A stretch of DNA of 17,448 nt, taken from contig JAAZGI010000093.1 of the NCBI GenBank assembly GCA_012511315.1, forward strand, positions 1 through 17,448. Reading direction: 5' to 3'. Under the pieces are notes generated by a model. That model made no database searches and had not been told where the DNA came from. It was given only the letters and a program-made list of their open reading frames with translations. The position numbers were made by a program, and so were the translations under genes. The DNA comes from Clostridium sp. (lineage in GTDB: Bacteria; Bacillota; Clostridia; Clostridiales; Clostridiaceae). This document shows, one piece after another, positions 1-8,522 of this stretch; position 1 is the first letter of the stretch, and every line of letters begins with the position of its first letter.

Positions 1-6
1 AGCCAT
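1..6 (-). CDS. possible 5' end of a gene cut by the left edge
   Basis: On the minus strand an ATG-GCT (Met-Ala) reaches the window edge. It is preceded by AAGGAG (plus-strand 18-23) with 11 nt of spacing, slightly long but usable. Only two codons are visible, so nothing can be said from the protein. In Bacillus and most spore-forming clostridia, recN is followed by spoIVB and then spo0A in this orientation, so one of these is the obvious candidate by synteny. The strong terminator after recN would make this gene a separate transcription unit. This is inference from a start site only. Confidence 0.35.
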
Positions 7-251
7 TAGTGGTCACTCTCCTTATTTTCGTGGTTGGAAATTTGATTTGAGTGTACCACAAATGGCCTATTTAATTTTCTAGCTTAATTTTACAATTCAG
101 GTTATGTAAAACCTACTCCTTATTCTTGAACAGGACCAGGTAATTCCTCCTTGGATAAATTTGATTTGAATTTCATCATAAGTCTTAGAAAATAGAATCA
201 TTGTTAAAGTCCGTTCTTGTTCTGGAACTTTTATGAACTTTTAAGTCATTT
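7..251. other. intergenic leader region left of recN
   Basis: No convincing gene is seen. The stretch lies between the recN operon terminator and the putative gene at the left edge, so it should hold that gene's promoter and leader. A weak minus-strand sigma-A-like candidate (TTGTAA, then an AAATAG-like -10 about 17 nt on) lies around 66-94. A 13-bp direct repeat (aaatttgatttga) occurs at 38-50 and 157-169. A 34-codon minus-strand open frame starting with ATG is present but lacks a ribosome site and is probably chance. GTTC and GAAC motifs cluster at 213-238. Confidence 0.4.
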
Positions 252-287
252 CCAAAAAATAAAAACCGCCCCTCGGGAAAAGGGCGA
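252..287 (-). terminator. rho-independent terminator after recN
   Basis: Read on the minus strand, CGCCC pairs with GGGCG (plus 282-286 and 267-271). Two further inner pairs, one of them G-U, close a 6-nt loop. A U-rich tract interrupted by one A follows immediately (plus 253-265). It lies about 70 bp past the recN stop and marks the end of the eleven-gene minus-strand operon. The plus strand has no T-run, so termination should be one-directional. Confidence 0.85.
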
Positions 288-357
288 TTAAAAAAGACTG
301 AACATCATTGGTTAGATTTTTATGGTTTAAGTGGAATCCTTCTATTATCCAAGACAG

Positions 358-2019
358 TTAGGATTTTCGCTGATTGGTGGTTAATATTAAGTCTTTGGCA
401 TTGGCCAAGATGGCTTCCGTGACCTTAGCACCCGCTAGCATTTTAGCAATCTCCATCACCTTGTCATCTTCACTGGCATGAATAACTTGCGAGAAAGTGC
501 GACCTTTTTTTTCTTCCTTTTTGGCAATTAAGTGATGGTCCGACCAAGAAGCTATTTGCGGTAAATGAGTTACGCATAAAACTTGGGTAACTTCAGAAAT
601 ATGGTGCATCTTCTCCCCCACTGCTTGAGCAATAGATCCAGAAATTCCGGTATCAATCTCATCAAAGATAACTGTTGGGGTTCCTTCGCGATCAATAAAG
701 GCTGCTTTTAAAGCTAGCATGATTCGGGAAAGTTCTCCACCAGACACTACTTTTTCCAAGGGCTTTTTGGGTTCCCCAGTATTAGTGGAAATATAAAAGT
801 GAACCTGATCGGTGCCCACCTCGGTAAAAGCTTCGCCCTCTTGGATAAAGGGACTAAAATCGGCTTTGCCAAGGCCTACAAACTTAAGTTCGGCATTAAT
901 CTTACTTGAAAGTTCTGCAGCCGCCTGCTTGCGTAAAACAGACAGTTCAGCACCCGCTTCTAAGGCTTGGCTTTTTAGAGCTATAATTTGATTTTTTAAA
1001 TCGGCAATCAAGTCTTCGGCATGACTCAATTCATAAAGTTCTTCTTCCATGCGTTCTAATTCAACTAACACGTCTTGGGTGGTTTTGCCATATTTTTTTT
1101 GCATAGCTTCATAGATAAAGAGCCGACCATTGATGTCATCCAGCTCATTGCTGTCAAAATAGACTTCACCAGATATGGCCACCAAATCACGTCGGGCTTC
1201 CGTTAAGCTAAAGAAAGAATCCTCGATGATTTGAGCAATATCCTTGGCTTCACTATAAACCTCTTCAATGGATTGGAGTGAGCGCACCGCGTGCTCCAAG
1301 GAATCCAACTGTTCATCGGACAAGGCTTTTTGAGCGCTGATTAAAGCCTCGCCAATCTTTTGGGCATGAGATAACATTTTTTCCTTGGCCATAAGTTCTT
1401 CTTCTTCCTCTGGATTTAAATGGTGTTTTTTGATTTCCTGGACTTGGTACTCTAAAAACTCCATTACTTTTTCTCGTTCATTGTTGCGAGTTAAAGAAAC
1501 CAGTTTTCGTTCTTTTTCTCGAATTTTACGATAAAGATCTTGATAGCTTGAAAACTCATTGCTCTGGCGAATATCACCATATTCATCCAAATAATCTAAG
1601 TGGTTATCTGAATCAAGGAGATTCTGGTTATTATGTTGGCCGTGAATATCTAATAAATAAGGACTAATTTCTTTCAAGGTGGAAATTAAAACCGCTTTGC
1701 CATTTACCGTGGCAATGGACTTTCCAGTGGAAGAATTTTCGCGGAACAATATGAGATGCTCTTTCATTGGGATTTGTTCCCGCTCTAAAATTTCTACGAC
1801 TTGCGTTGGCATGTCAAACTCAGCCTCCACCGAGGTTTTGGTTTCGCCTGATCTAATAAATTCCCGATTAAACTTCGTACCCATTACGTAACTGATGGCA
1901 TCGATTAAAATAGATTTACCGGCCCCAGTCTCTCCCGTTAACACCGTGAAGCCGTCCGTAAAGGAAAGTTCCAAGTGATCCATTAAAGCAAAATCTTGAA
2001 CATTCAGTTTGCGAAGCAT
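358..2019 (-). CDS. recN: DNA repair protein RecN (SMC-like ATPase)
   Basis: RecN is an SMC-family ATPase that acts early in double-strand-break repair by recombination, binding and tethering DNA ends on the nucleoid. The 553 residues match the usual family length. The Walker A GETGAGKS is at residues 29-36, with a central helical coiled coil at about 150-370. The ABC signature SGGELSR is at 426-432, Walker B IFDEIDTG at 451-458, and the H-loop THLPQIA at 484-490. The ATG is preceded by AAGGAG with 4-5 nt of spacing and starts 8 bp after the argR stop. It is the last gene of the long operon, just before a terminator. Pairing with argR directly upstream is standard in Firmicutes. No LexA-type operator is visible next to it. 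Confidence 0.97.
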   Translation of the reverse strand: MLRKLNVQDFALMDHLELSFTDGFTVLTGETGAGKSILIDAISYVMGTKFNREFIRSGETKTSVEAEFDMPTQVVEILEREQIPMKEHLILFRENSSTGKSIATVNGKAVLISTLKEISPYLLDIHGQHNNQNLLDSDNHLDYLDEYGDIRQSNEFSSYQDLYRKIREKERKLVSLTRNNEREKVMEFLEYQVQEIKKHHLNPEEEEELMAKEKMLSHAQKIGEALISAQKALSDEQLDSLEHAVRSLQSIEEVYSEAKDIAQIIEDSFFSLTEARRDLVAISGEVYFDSNELDDINGRLFIYEAMQKKYGKTTQDVLVELERMEEELYELSHAEDLIADLKNQIIALKSQALEAGAELSVLRKQAAAELSSKINAELKFVGLGKADFSPFIQEGEAFTEVGTDQVHFYISTNTGEPKKPLEKVVSGGELSRIMLALKAAFIDREGTPTVIFDEIDTGISGSIAQAVGEKMHHISEVTQVLCVTHLPQIASWSDHHLIAKKEEKKGRTFSQVIHASEDDKVMEIAKMLAGAKVTEAILANAKDLILTTNQRKS

Positions 2020-2027
2020 ATGTCTCC

Positions 2028-2486
2028 TTAATCCTGGTTGCGAACCATGGAATCGATGCGCCGAACGAAAGCCTCCGCTTTCTTAATGTTACGGAACATG
2101 ACGAAAATTGTATTGTCACCAGCTAAAGTTCCAGCCACTTCATCCAGACCCAATTGATCAATGGCTTCAGCTACAGCACCAGCCGATGCGGTCAGGGTTT
2201 TAATGATAACCATTTGCTCGATGTATTCTACATGGGTAATGGTGTTTTGTAGAATATTCATAATTTGATTGTCAATCACTTTAGGTTCATTGACCGATAA
2301 CACATATTTGTACTTCCCGTTTTTGGCTAAAACCTTGGTTAGATGCAAATTTTTAATATCTCTGGATATGGTAGCTTGAGTAATCTTAAACCCTTCTTTT
2401 CTTAGCTCCTGGGCTAATTCTTCTTGGGTTTCAATATTTTTAGTGGTGATGATATCCAAAATTTTATTCAGTCGTTTTGCTTTCAT
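2028..2486 (-). CDS. argR: arginine repressor ArgR/AhrC
   Basis: This is a hexameric arginine-sensing transcription factor that represses arginine synthesis and can activate catabolism. Its 152 residues are typical. The N-terminal winged helix (1-65) has the recognition segment ITQATISRDIKNLHL (35-49) with the Ser-Arg pair that contacts DNA, very close to B. subtilis AhrC. The C-terminal domain (75-152) is the oligomerisation and arginine-binding part, with GTLAGDNTIF at 119-128. The usual Asp-Asp of the arginine pocket is Asp124-Asn125 here. The ATG at 2486 follows GAGGAGG with 6 nt of spacing and overlaps the nadK end by 23 bp. No ARG-box operator was recognised in the window. Confidence 0.95.
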   Translation of the reverse strand: MKAKRLNKILDIITTKNIETQEELAQELRKEGFKITQATISRDIKNLHLTKVLAKNGKYKYVLSVNEPKVIDNQIMNILQNTITHVEYIEQMVIIKTLTASAGAVAEAIDQLGLDEVAGTLAGDNTIFVMFRNIKKAEAFVRRIDSMVRNQD

Positions 2487-3360
2487 CGATTGCCTCCTCG
2501 AGTGAATCTTGTGCTTTAAATATAATTTTTTTTCTTAACACATCAAAGTAATCATAATCGTCCAGTCGTAGAATATGAGCGCGATGGCCTGAATCGGTGA
2601 TTTCAATGGCGCGGAAGGTATCAATGTTAAAGTTCTGCTGACCATCCACGGACAGATTGTACCCTGCCACATCCCCTTTGACTTGAACCATAATCTTTGA
2701 ATCCCCAGATACCACCAAATTTCGAACGCCTAAGGTGTGGGGGCAAATGGCTGTCATGGAGATGGCGTTAATGGTGGGGTAGACAATGGGACCGCCAGCG
2801 GAAAGGTTATAAGCAGTGGATCCAGTGGGGGTTGCGAAAATAACACCATCGCCACGGAAGGTTGTTGCGTACTGGTTGTCAACAAAGACACGGTAGGTCA
2901 TCATCCGACCAAGGGAGCCCTTGGTGACCACCACATCATTCATGGCGACAAATTCTTCCACCTTCTCATCGGCATAAAAGCGAGTTTTTAGCATATGACG
3001 ATGTTCAATGGTATATCTGCCATCCCGTAGGAGCCCAAAGGCTTCTTCAGCATCGGAGTATTCAGCAGCAGTCAGAAAGCCCAGGGTTCCGATATTAATG
3101 CCAAACATGGGAATGTTTCGACCATGAATCAGTCGAGCTGCTGATAAAAAGGTACCATCGCCACCTAGCACAATAAATAAGTCCAAGTCTTCAAATTCTA
3201 GTTGCGGATGGCTCGGATCGATGAGGTGGATTTTAGCTGTGGGCAAATATTTGCCAATTAGTTCTTGGATTCGCTTTTGGACCTGGCCGTCAGGATCTTT
3301 GTCCAAATTAATGCCTAAGCCGATATTATTAAAATAAATTTGTTGTATCTTTGTATTCAT
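2464..3360 (-). CDS. nadK: NAD kinase
   Basis: This enzyme phosphorylates NAD to NADP in the cytosol and is the only de novo source of NADP. The GGDGT motif is at residues 66-70, within LFIVLGGDGTFLSAAR. NIGTLGFLT follows at 89-97, and the GDGVIFATPTGSTAYNLSAGG region carries the conserved TPTGSTAY. The ATG at 3360 gives 298 residues, the usual size, and is preceded by AAAGGGGAG. The frame stays open 18 codons further upstream, but that part overlaps tlyA, is not family-like and lacks a better ribosome site. The gene lies 10 bp after tlyA and overlaps argR by 23 bp. The position between tlyA and argR is the clostridial arrangement; B. subtilis has its NAD kinase genes elsewhere. Confidence 0.95.
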   Translation of the reverse strand: MNTKIQQIYFNNIGLGINLDKDPDGQVQKRIQELIGKYLPTAKIHLIDPSHPQLEFEDLDLFIVLGGDGTFLSAARLIHGRNIPMFGINIGTLGFLTAAEYSDAEEAFGLLRDGRYTIEHRHMLKTRFYADEKVEEFVAMNDVVVTKGSLGRMMTYRVFVDNQYATTFRGDGVIFATPTGSTAYNLSAGGPIVYPTINAISMTAICPHTLGVRNLVVSGDSKIMVQVKGDVAGYNLSVDGQQNFNIDTFRAIEITDSGHRAHILRLDDYDYFDVLRKKIIFKAQDSLEEAIDESKTTE

Positions 3361-3370
3361 AGTCTCCCCT

Positions 3371-4294
3371 TTAGCGATGGTGAGGCAGTTCAAAGGATTC
3401 GAACGCTGTTTCAACCACTCCTATAATATTGGCTTTGATTTCTTCTGTTAAAAGCTCAAGAGACTTAATGGGGTTAGGATATCCTATATCCCCTTCAAGT
3501 ATTTGAGGTTGGGTATTAAGTGCCTGCTCATTTGGATCAATTTCTTCTCCCAAGTCTGATGGACTATTTTTAAGATAGGCCAGATACTCGATGTTGCCAT
3601 CAGGTCCTTGAATGGAGGATGGTGTAAGCCCCCCTAAACGAAAGCCTGCTTCTAAAAAATCGGACAAAACCTTTGTTAAGACATTTCGGTGGCGTCCAGG
3701 ATCAGTCACCACCCCAGCTTTATTTAAAGCGCCACGACCGGCTTCAAATTGAGGTTTGATTAAAATAATAGCTGCGCCTTCTGGTTTTAAAACCGTCTTG
3801 ATGCTGTCTTTTAAAAGAAGCACGGAAATAAAAGAAACATCCATGGTTAAGAGGTCAAAGGCGCCTAGGTCTTGTACTAGTTGTTCATCGAGGCTGCGAA
3901 AGTTAATGCCTTCAAAACTTTTCACTCTGGGATGAGTTTTAATCTCTTGGTGCAGTTGACCGTGGCCCACATCAAGGGCCGCGACAAAGGCGGCACCGGC
4001 TTCTAAAAGCACTTGGGTAAAGCCTCCAGTGGAAGCCCCCACATCGATGCAACGCTGATTCTTGATGATGGGAGCAAAACTTTTGATGGCGCCGAGTAAC
4101 TTTTCGGCTCCCCTGGACACATACTGTCTGCCTTGGCCCAGATAATCCACCTGATCCTTCGTTTTCACTTTATAGCCAGGTTTTAAAACTTTTTTTCCAT
4201 TCACCAACACTTGTCCCTTTAACACTTCCTCCCGCGAAAACTCCCGGGAAGGCAGCTCTTCAACCCGTATTAAATATTGATCAAGCCGTTCCAT
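3371..4294 (-). CDS. tlyA: TlyA family rRNA 2'-O-methyltransferase (S4 + FtsJ domains)
   Basis: TlyA/YqxC proteins use S-adenosylmethionine to methylate ribose of rRNA; in mycobacteria they modify 16S C1409 and 23S C1920. They were once called hemolysins. The N-terminal S4 RNA-binding domain is at 1-60 (MERLDQYLIR...REEVLKGQVLVNG), followed by the RGAEKL linker. The FtsJ-like domain has the SAM motif DVGASTGGFT (84-93), the MDVSFIS segment near 151 and IKPQFE (179-184). The 307 residues are longer than the usual roughly 270. The extra length is an Asp/Glu- and Pro-containing insertion near the C-terminus (about residues 255-285). The ATG at 4294 overlaps the dxs end by 14 bp; GGGAG lies close upstream. 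Confidence 0.9.
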   Translation of the reverse strand: MERLDQYLIRVEELPSREFSREEVLKGQVLVNGKKVLKPGYKVKTKDQVDYLGQGRQYVSRGAEKLLGAIKSFAPIIKNQRCIDVGASTGGFTQVLLEAGAAFVAALDVGHGQLHQEIKTHPRVKSFEGINFRSLDEQLVQDLGAFDLLTMDVSFISVLLLKDSIKTVLKPEGAAIILIKPQFEAGRGALNKAGVVTDPGRHRNVLTKVLSDFLEAGFRLGGLTPSSIQGPDGNIEYLAYLKNSPSDLGEEIDPNEQALNTQPQILEGDIGYPNPIKSLELLTEEIKANIIGVVETAFESFELPHHR

Positions 4295-6176
4295 GATCTC
4301 CCACCATGGCAGCACGAACACTCGCTTCAATTTTAGCTTGGCTTAACCCATGTTCATCGTAGAGAATGTCCACATCGCCTTGTTCAACAAAAGTATCTTG
4401 ATAACCAATGGGGAGAAAGGACCCTTTATAGCCTAATTTATTTAACTGAGCTAAAACAAACTCACCAAATCCGCCGTGAAGAATTCCGTCTTCCACCGTG
4501 ACAACTAGTTGGCTGTTTATCATCGAAGCTAAGAGGTCAAAATCTAAGGGTTTGATAAAGGGTGCATGAATTGCAGTTACCTTCAAACCAGAAGCTTCTA
4601 GGTTTTTAGCCACCGCATAGGTTCGTGCTGACATTTTACCTGTTCCAATCAACACGATATCAGCCTGAGAGGGGTTAAGTTCTGTTAAAAGCTCCCATTT
4701 GCCAGGAGTAAACTCCTTTAAAGGCGCTAAATCAATGCCCTTTTCGTCACCACCTCGTGGATAACGGATCGCCAAGGGAAATTGGAAGCTGGTGGACCAT
4801 TTTAGCATTTCTGTTAGCTCGGCCATGGACTTTGGTGCCATAAGGGTCATGTTAGGAATCATGGACAAGTAAGCTAAATCAAATAGGCCTTGATGGGTTT
4901 CACCATCATCGCCAACGATCCCACCACGATCCAAGCAGAAAGTTACATTCAGCTTTTGAATGCAAACATCATGGATGAGTTGGTCTAGGCTCCGTTGCAG
5001 GAAAGTGGAATAAATGGCCACATAGGGTTTTAGGCCAGCGGCTGCCATCCCTGCTGCTAAGGTGACTGCGTGTTCTTCGGCAATGCCAACATCAAAGAAC
5101 CGATCTGGATAGGCTTCGGCAAAACCAGCTAATCCGGTGCCTTGAGGCATGGCTGCCGTAATGGCAACGATATCCTGATTGTTTTTGGCAAGTTTAGTTA
5201 AGGTTTCGCCAAACACTTTGGAATAATTTTTGCCTGAGCTTGCCGCCACTTCACCATTTAAGGAGTCAAAGGGGGCAATGCCGTGAAATTTATCAGGATG
5301 CTCCACAGCAAAGTTATAGCCTCGTCCCTTTTGCGTTATGGCATGGATAATCACTGGGCCATCAAATTCTCTAGCCTTTTTAAGAATTTTACTCATGTCC
5401 TTAATATTGTGGCCATCCACTGGTCCTAAATACTTTATTCCCATATTTTCAAAAATCATACCTTCTTGTTCCACAACCATGGCTTTAAAGGAATCCTTCA
5501 TCCATTTAGCCCCATGGGACAATGAGTCCCCCATGGGAAGTTTCTCAACTTTCTTTTGGAAAGAAGCTTTGAATTTCTCGTAGTTTACATCACTGCGCAG
5601 CTTTGAAAAGTAGAGGCTCATGGAACCTACATTACGAGCAATGCTCATTTCATTATCATTTAAAACAATGGTCATAGGGGTTTGGCGAAAACCAACATCG
5701 TTTAAGGCTTCCCAAACCATGCCACCACTAAAGGCACCATCCCCAATCACACAAACCACGGAATGATCTTCCCCTTTAATATCTCGAGCCCTGGCCATAC
5801 CTAAGGCAGCCGAGATGGAAGTGGAGGCATGACCCGTATCAAAATGATCATAGGGTGATTCACTTCGTTTGGGGAATCCAGATAGGCCACCATACTTACG
5901 CAGTTTATTAAAACCACCGGCTCGACCGGTCAGGATTTTATGAACATAGCATTGATGCCCCACGTCGAAGACGAGGCGGTCTGATCTAAAATCATACACA
6001 TTATGCAGAGCAATAGTTAGTTCCACAACACCTAGATTGGGCGCTAGGTGTCCACCAGTTTTAGATACCGATTGGATGAGGTAGGTTCTGATTTCTTTAG
6101 CCATTTGATTTAAGTCATCCAGATTCATGGCCGGCAGCGTTTGTGGCCCCCGGTATTTCTTCAACATTTCATACAT
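4281..6176 (-). CDS. dxs: 1-deoxy-D-xylulose-5-phosphate synthase
   Basis: Dxs is a thiamine-diphosphate enzyme that condenses pyruvate with glyceraldehyde 3-phosphate, the entry step of the MEP isoprenoid pathway; the product also feeds thiamine and pyridoxal synthesis. With the ATG at 6176 the protein has 631 residues, normal for the family. The N-terminal half carries GGHLAPNLG (41-49), GDGAFSGG (145-152) and the Asn of VLNDN (171-175), which form the ThDP/Mg site. DVGIAEEHAVT (361-371) contains the catalytic Glu366. The transketolase C-terminal domain follows. The start is set by AGAGGT 6-7 nt upstream, 10 bp after the ispA stop. Adjacency to ispA joins the two isoprenoid genes. Confidence 0.97.
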   Translation of the reverse strand: MYEMLKKYRGPQTLPAMNLDDLNQMAKEIRTYLIQSVSKTGGHLAPNLGVVELTIALHNVYDFRSDRLVFDVGHQCYVHKILTGRAGGFNKLRKYGGLSGFPKRSESPYDHFDTGHASTSISAALGMARARDIKGEDHSVVCVIGDGAFSGGMVWEALNDVGFRQTPMTIVLNDNEMSIARNVGSMSLYFSKLRSDVNYEKFKASFQKKVEKLPMGDSLSHGAKWMKDSFKAMVVEQEGMIFENMGIKYLGPVDGHNIKDMSKILKKAREFDGPVIIHAITQKGRGYNFAVEHPDKFHGIAPFDSLNGEVAASSGKNYSKVFGETLTKLAKNNQDIVAITAAMPQGTGLAGFAEAYPDRFFDVGIAEEHAVTLAAGMAAAGLKPYVAIYSTFLQRSLDQLIHDVCIQKLNVTFCLDRGGIVGDDGETHQGLFDLAYLSMIPNMTLMAPKSMAELTEMLKWSTSFQFPLAIRYPRGGDEKGIDLAPLKEFTPGKWELLTELNPSQADIVLIGTGKMSARTYAVAKNLEASGLKVTAIHAPFIKPLDFDLLASMINSQLVVTVEDGILHGGFGEFVLAQLNKLGYKGSFLPIGYQDTFVEQGDVDILYDEHGLSQAKIEASVRAAMVGDHGTA

Positions 6177-6186
6177 AAAATTACCT

Positions 6187-7074
6187 CTAATGATCTCGTT
6201 TTGCAAAAACTTCCACAATGGCCTCAAGGAGACTACCACTGGGTTTGTTTAGTATAGCAAAGGCCTTAAGATCTGCATTGAGTTCCTTTAAACGGGTTTT
6301 TGATGGGTCTAAACCGAGAATCGAAACATAGGTGGATTTGTCATCCCGGGCATCTTTGCCTACGGTCTTGCCCATAGTTTCGGCATTGGATTCTACGTCC
6401 AAGATATCATCTTGAATTTGGAACAAGATACCTAGGGAGAGGCCAAATTGAACGAGTTCTTGGACTTCTCGTGTTGGCTTGCCAGCTAAAAGGAAAGGTG
6501 CCGTTAAAGAGGAAGTTATGATGGCACCGGTTTTCTTTTGATGCATCTCCTCAAGGGTTTTCATATCAATGGTCTGCCCTTCTGATTGAATATCTAAAAC
6601 CTGGCCGGCAATCATACCATCTTTCCCAGAGGATCTGGCAATATCAGCGATGGCAGCTGCCCCTGTGGTGGATCCTCCATATTCTTGCATTAAGAGCAGC
6701 ATGGCTTCATTTAAAAGGGCATCCCCAGCTAATATGGCCATGGCTTCACCAAACATTTTATGACTGGTTGGTTTTCCTCGACGCAAGTTATCATTATCCA
6801 TGGCAGGAAGGTCATCGTGGATTAATGAGTAAGTGTGAATCATTTCCATGGCACAGGCCATGGGCAGAATTATTTCCTCGTCTAGGCCAGCCAGCTCAGC
6901 TGAGGCTAAGACCAACAAGGGTCGGAATCTTTTGCCACCTGCTAGCAGCGAATAAGTCATGGCTTCTTTTAACATAGCCGGGCACTGGAAATCCTGGCTT
7001 ATTTTATTAAGATGAGCTTCGATTAGCTCTTGCTTTTGAGCCACGAGGTCTTGCGCTGTTTTTGATTTAATCAA
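6187..7074 (-). CDS. ispA: farnesyl diphosphate synthase (polyprenyl synthetase family)
   Basis: The protein condenses DMAPP/IPP to geranyl and farnesyl diphosphate, precursors of undecaprenyl lipid carriers and quinones. The 295 residues are typical. The first aspartate-rich motif DDLPAMD is at 87-93, with the two-residue insertion of bacterial type II farnesyl synthases and Tyr five residues before it. The second motif DDILD is at 222-226 and GGKRFRP at 46-52. The start appears to be TTG at 7074, overlapping the xseB stop by 8 bp, with GGAAGAGG just upstream; no nearby in-frame ATG would keep the conserved N-terminal helix. Product chain length is inferred from the motif, so a geranylgeranyl synthase is not excluded. 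Confidence 0.93.
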   Translation of the reverse strand: MIKSKTAQDLVAQKQELIEAHLNKISQDFQCPAMLKEAMTYSLLAGGKRFRPLLVLASAELAGLDEEIILPMACAMEMIHTYSLIHDDLPAMDNDNLRRGKPTSHKMFGEAMAILAGDALLNEAMLLLMQEYGGSTTGAAAIADIARSSGKDGMIAGQVLDIQSEGQTIDMKTLEEMHQKKTGAIITSSLTAPFLLAGKPTREVQELVQFGLSLGILFQIQDDILDVESNAETMGKTVGKDARDDKSTYVSILGLDPSKTRLKELNADLKAFAILNKPSGSLLEAIVEVFAKRDH

Positions 7075-7309
7075 AGTCCTCTTCCATTCCGTCCTGATTG
7101 ATAATCAGGATTTTTTCTTCGGCTTTTTTTAATCGTAATTCCAGTTCTTGGCACAGCTTCATGCCTTTTTCATAGTTTACCAGTTGATTTTCTAAGCTAG
7201 TGGAGGAATCTTCCATGAGCTTTAAGACAGTGGATAGTTCTTCCATCAGCTCCTCATAGCTAGCCTCAGCCTTTAAGGGGTCTTGGTTAGTTTTTTTAGT
7301 TTTTGTCAT
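7067..7309 (-). CDS. xseB: exodeoxyribonuclease VII small subunit
   Basis: This is the small helical subunit of exonuclease VII, which binds XseA to form the processive single-strand nuclease. It has 80 residues from the ATG at 7309, which follows AAGGAG with 9 nt of spacing; the frame is open 12 codons further up but that part lies inside xseA. The family segment is SYEELMEELSTVLKLMEDSSTSLENQLVNYEKG in outline (about 17-49), followed by a second helix rich in Glu, Leu and Lys that ends in an acidic tail. It overlaps xseA by 14 bp and ispA by 8 bp, suggesting translational coupling. Confidence 0.93.
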   Translation of the reverse strand: MTKTKKTNQDPLKAEASYEELMEELSTVLKLMEDSSTSLENQLVNYEKGMKLCQELELRLKKAEEKILIINQDGMEEDFD

Positions 7310-8522
7310 TGAGTTGAACTCCTTTTTCAAATGCAGCTTCACCATCTTTGACTCGGATGCGGAAGCTTAAGGCAGCATCTAAGCCTTGTACAGTATCCAC
7401 CACTTTGTTTTGCTCATCGCGAACGATGGCATAACCCTTGTTTAGCACATTATAGGGGTTGTAGGCATTTAAAAGAGCCCGTCCCCGCTCTAACACACCA
7501 GTGTCTTTTTCCAGACGGCTAGTTGCAATGGTCATTAACTGTTCTTTTAAATCAGACACATTTTTCATTTCATTGATGATGACTAGGCGTGGATCATTTT
7601 GACGAATCATCCGAGCTTTCATCCCTAAATCATTTCGTTCAGAACGCAAGCGGGCATCCATTAAATGGCGAAGCCGTCGCCGCGCTTCACTGGCATAGGC
7701 CAAATCATCTGCCCGATTGGGGATGGTTAATTCTGCTGCCTGGCTAGGGGTGGCTGCCCGCAGGTCGGCTGAAAAGTCAGCAATGGTAAAATCAATATCA
7801 TGGCCAATGCCGGTGACCACTGGAATCTTGGATTCGTGAATAGCATAGGCCATTTCTTCTGAATTAAAGCTCCACAAATCTTCAATGGAGCCGCCACCGC
7901 GAGCAATGATTAAGCAGTCAATATCATCGCGCTGGTTGACCTCTTTAATAGCTGCGATCACTTCCGCCTCAGAGTTTTGACCTTGCACTTTAACGGGATA
8001 GATAACTAAGGCTTGATTAGGGTTTCGTGTTCTCATCACTTTAATAATGTCACGAATAGCCGCACCGGTAGGTGATGTAATCACAGCGATTTTAGATGGA
8101 TTGGTTGGAATCTGTAAACGGCTCTCTTCACGAAAAAGACCCTTTTTCTCCAAACGTTCTTTGATTTGCAAGAACTTGGTATATAAATCCCCCGTTCCAT
8201 CATCTTGGATATCTTCCACATAAATCTGATAGTTACCACCTTGCACATAAGCTGAAACCCGTCCAAGGATGGTAACTTTGTCACCATCCTTGGGTAGGTT
8301 TTTAAGCATATTACGCTGTTGGCGAAACATGACACAATTGATGCGCGAGCCTTGGTCTTTTAGGCTGAAATAAAGATGGCCTGACGTATGATCTTTAAAA
8401 TTTGAAACCTCTCCTTGCACCTTAACATTTCGTAGGATGTAATCTTGATCCAGGATTCGTTTAATATAATTATTTAAAGAACTAACAGTTAGGACCTTAA
8501 TATTCAAGCTCGGACGCCTCAC
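7296..8522 (-). CDS. xseA: exodeoxyribonuclease VII large subunit
   Basis: XseA is the catalytic subunit of exonuclease VII, which degrades single-stranded DNA from both ends in repair. The N-terminal OB-fold is at about 11-105 (LTVSSLNNYIKR...GEVSNFKDH). The catalytic domain contains VITSPTGAAIRD (147-158), ARGGGSIEDLWSFN (207-220) and GHDIDFTIADF (240-250). A long helical region that binds XseB follows, ending with LNKGYAIVRD and a small C-terminal domain. At 408 residues the length is normal. The start is uncertain: GTG at 8522 overlaps folD by 26 bp without a clear ribosome site, whereas TTG at 8507 (403 residues) has GTGAGG about 9 nt upstream and fits as well or better. Confidence 0.95.
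   Translation of the reverse strand: MRRPSLNIKVLTVSSLNNYIKRILDQDYILRNVKVQGEVSNFKDHTSGHLYFSLKDQGSRINCVMFRQQRNMLKNLPKDGDKVTILGRVSAYVQGGNYQIYVEDIQDDGTGDLYTKFLQIKERLEKKGLFREESRLQIPTNPSKIAVITSPTGAAIRDIIKVMRTRNPNQALVIYPVKVQGQNSEAEVIAAIKEVNQRDDIDCLIIARGGGSIEDLWSFNSEEMAYAIHESKIPVVTGIGHDIDFTIADFSADLRAATPSQAAELTIPNRADDLAYASEARRRLRHLMDARLRSERNDLGMKARMIRQNDPRLVIINEMKNVSDLKEQLMTIATSRLEKDTGVLERGRALLNAYNPYNVLNKGYAIVRDEQNKVVDTVQGLDAALSFRIRVKDGEAAFEKGVQLNDKN

Noticed and set aside
213..238. GTTC/GAAC cluster resembling an SOS (LexA) box near recN
   Set aside because: The Firmicutes LexA box is GAAC-N4-GTTC; here the half-sites are in the opposite order and spacing (GTTC-N2-GAAC), and the site is downstream of recN.
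2737..2991. Plus-strand Gly-rich open frame inside nadK
   Set aside because: Antisense shadow of conserved NAD kinase motifs; composition reflects the complementary strand.
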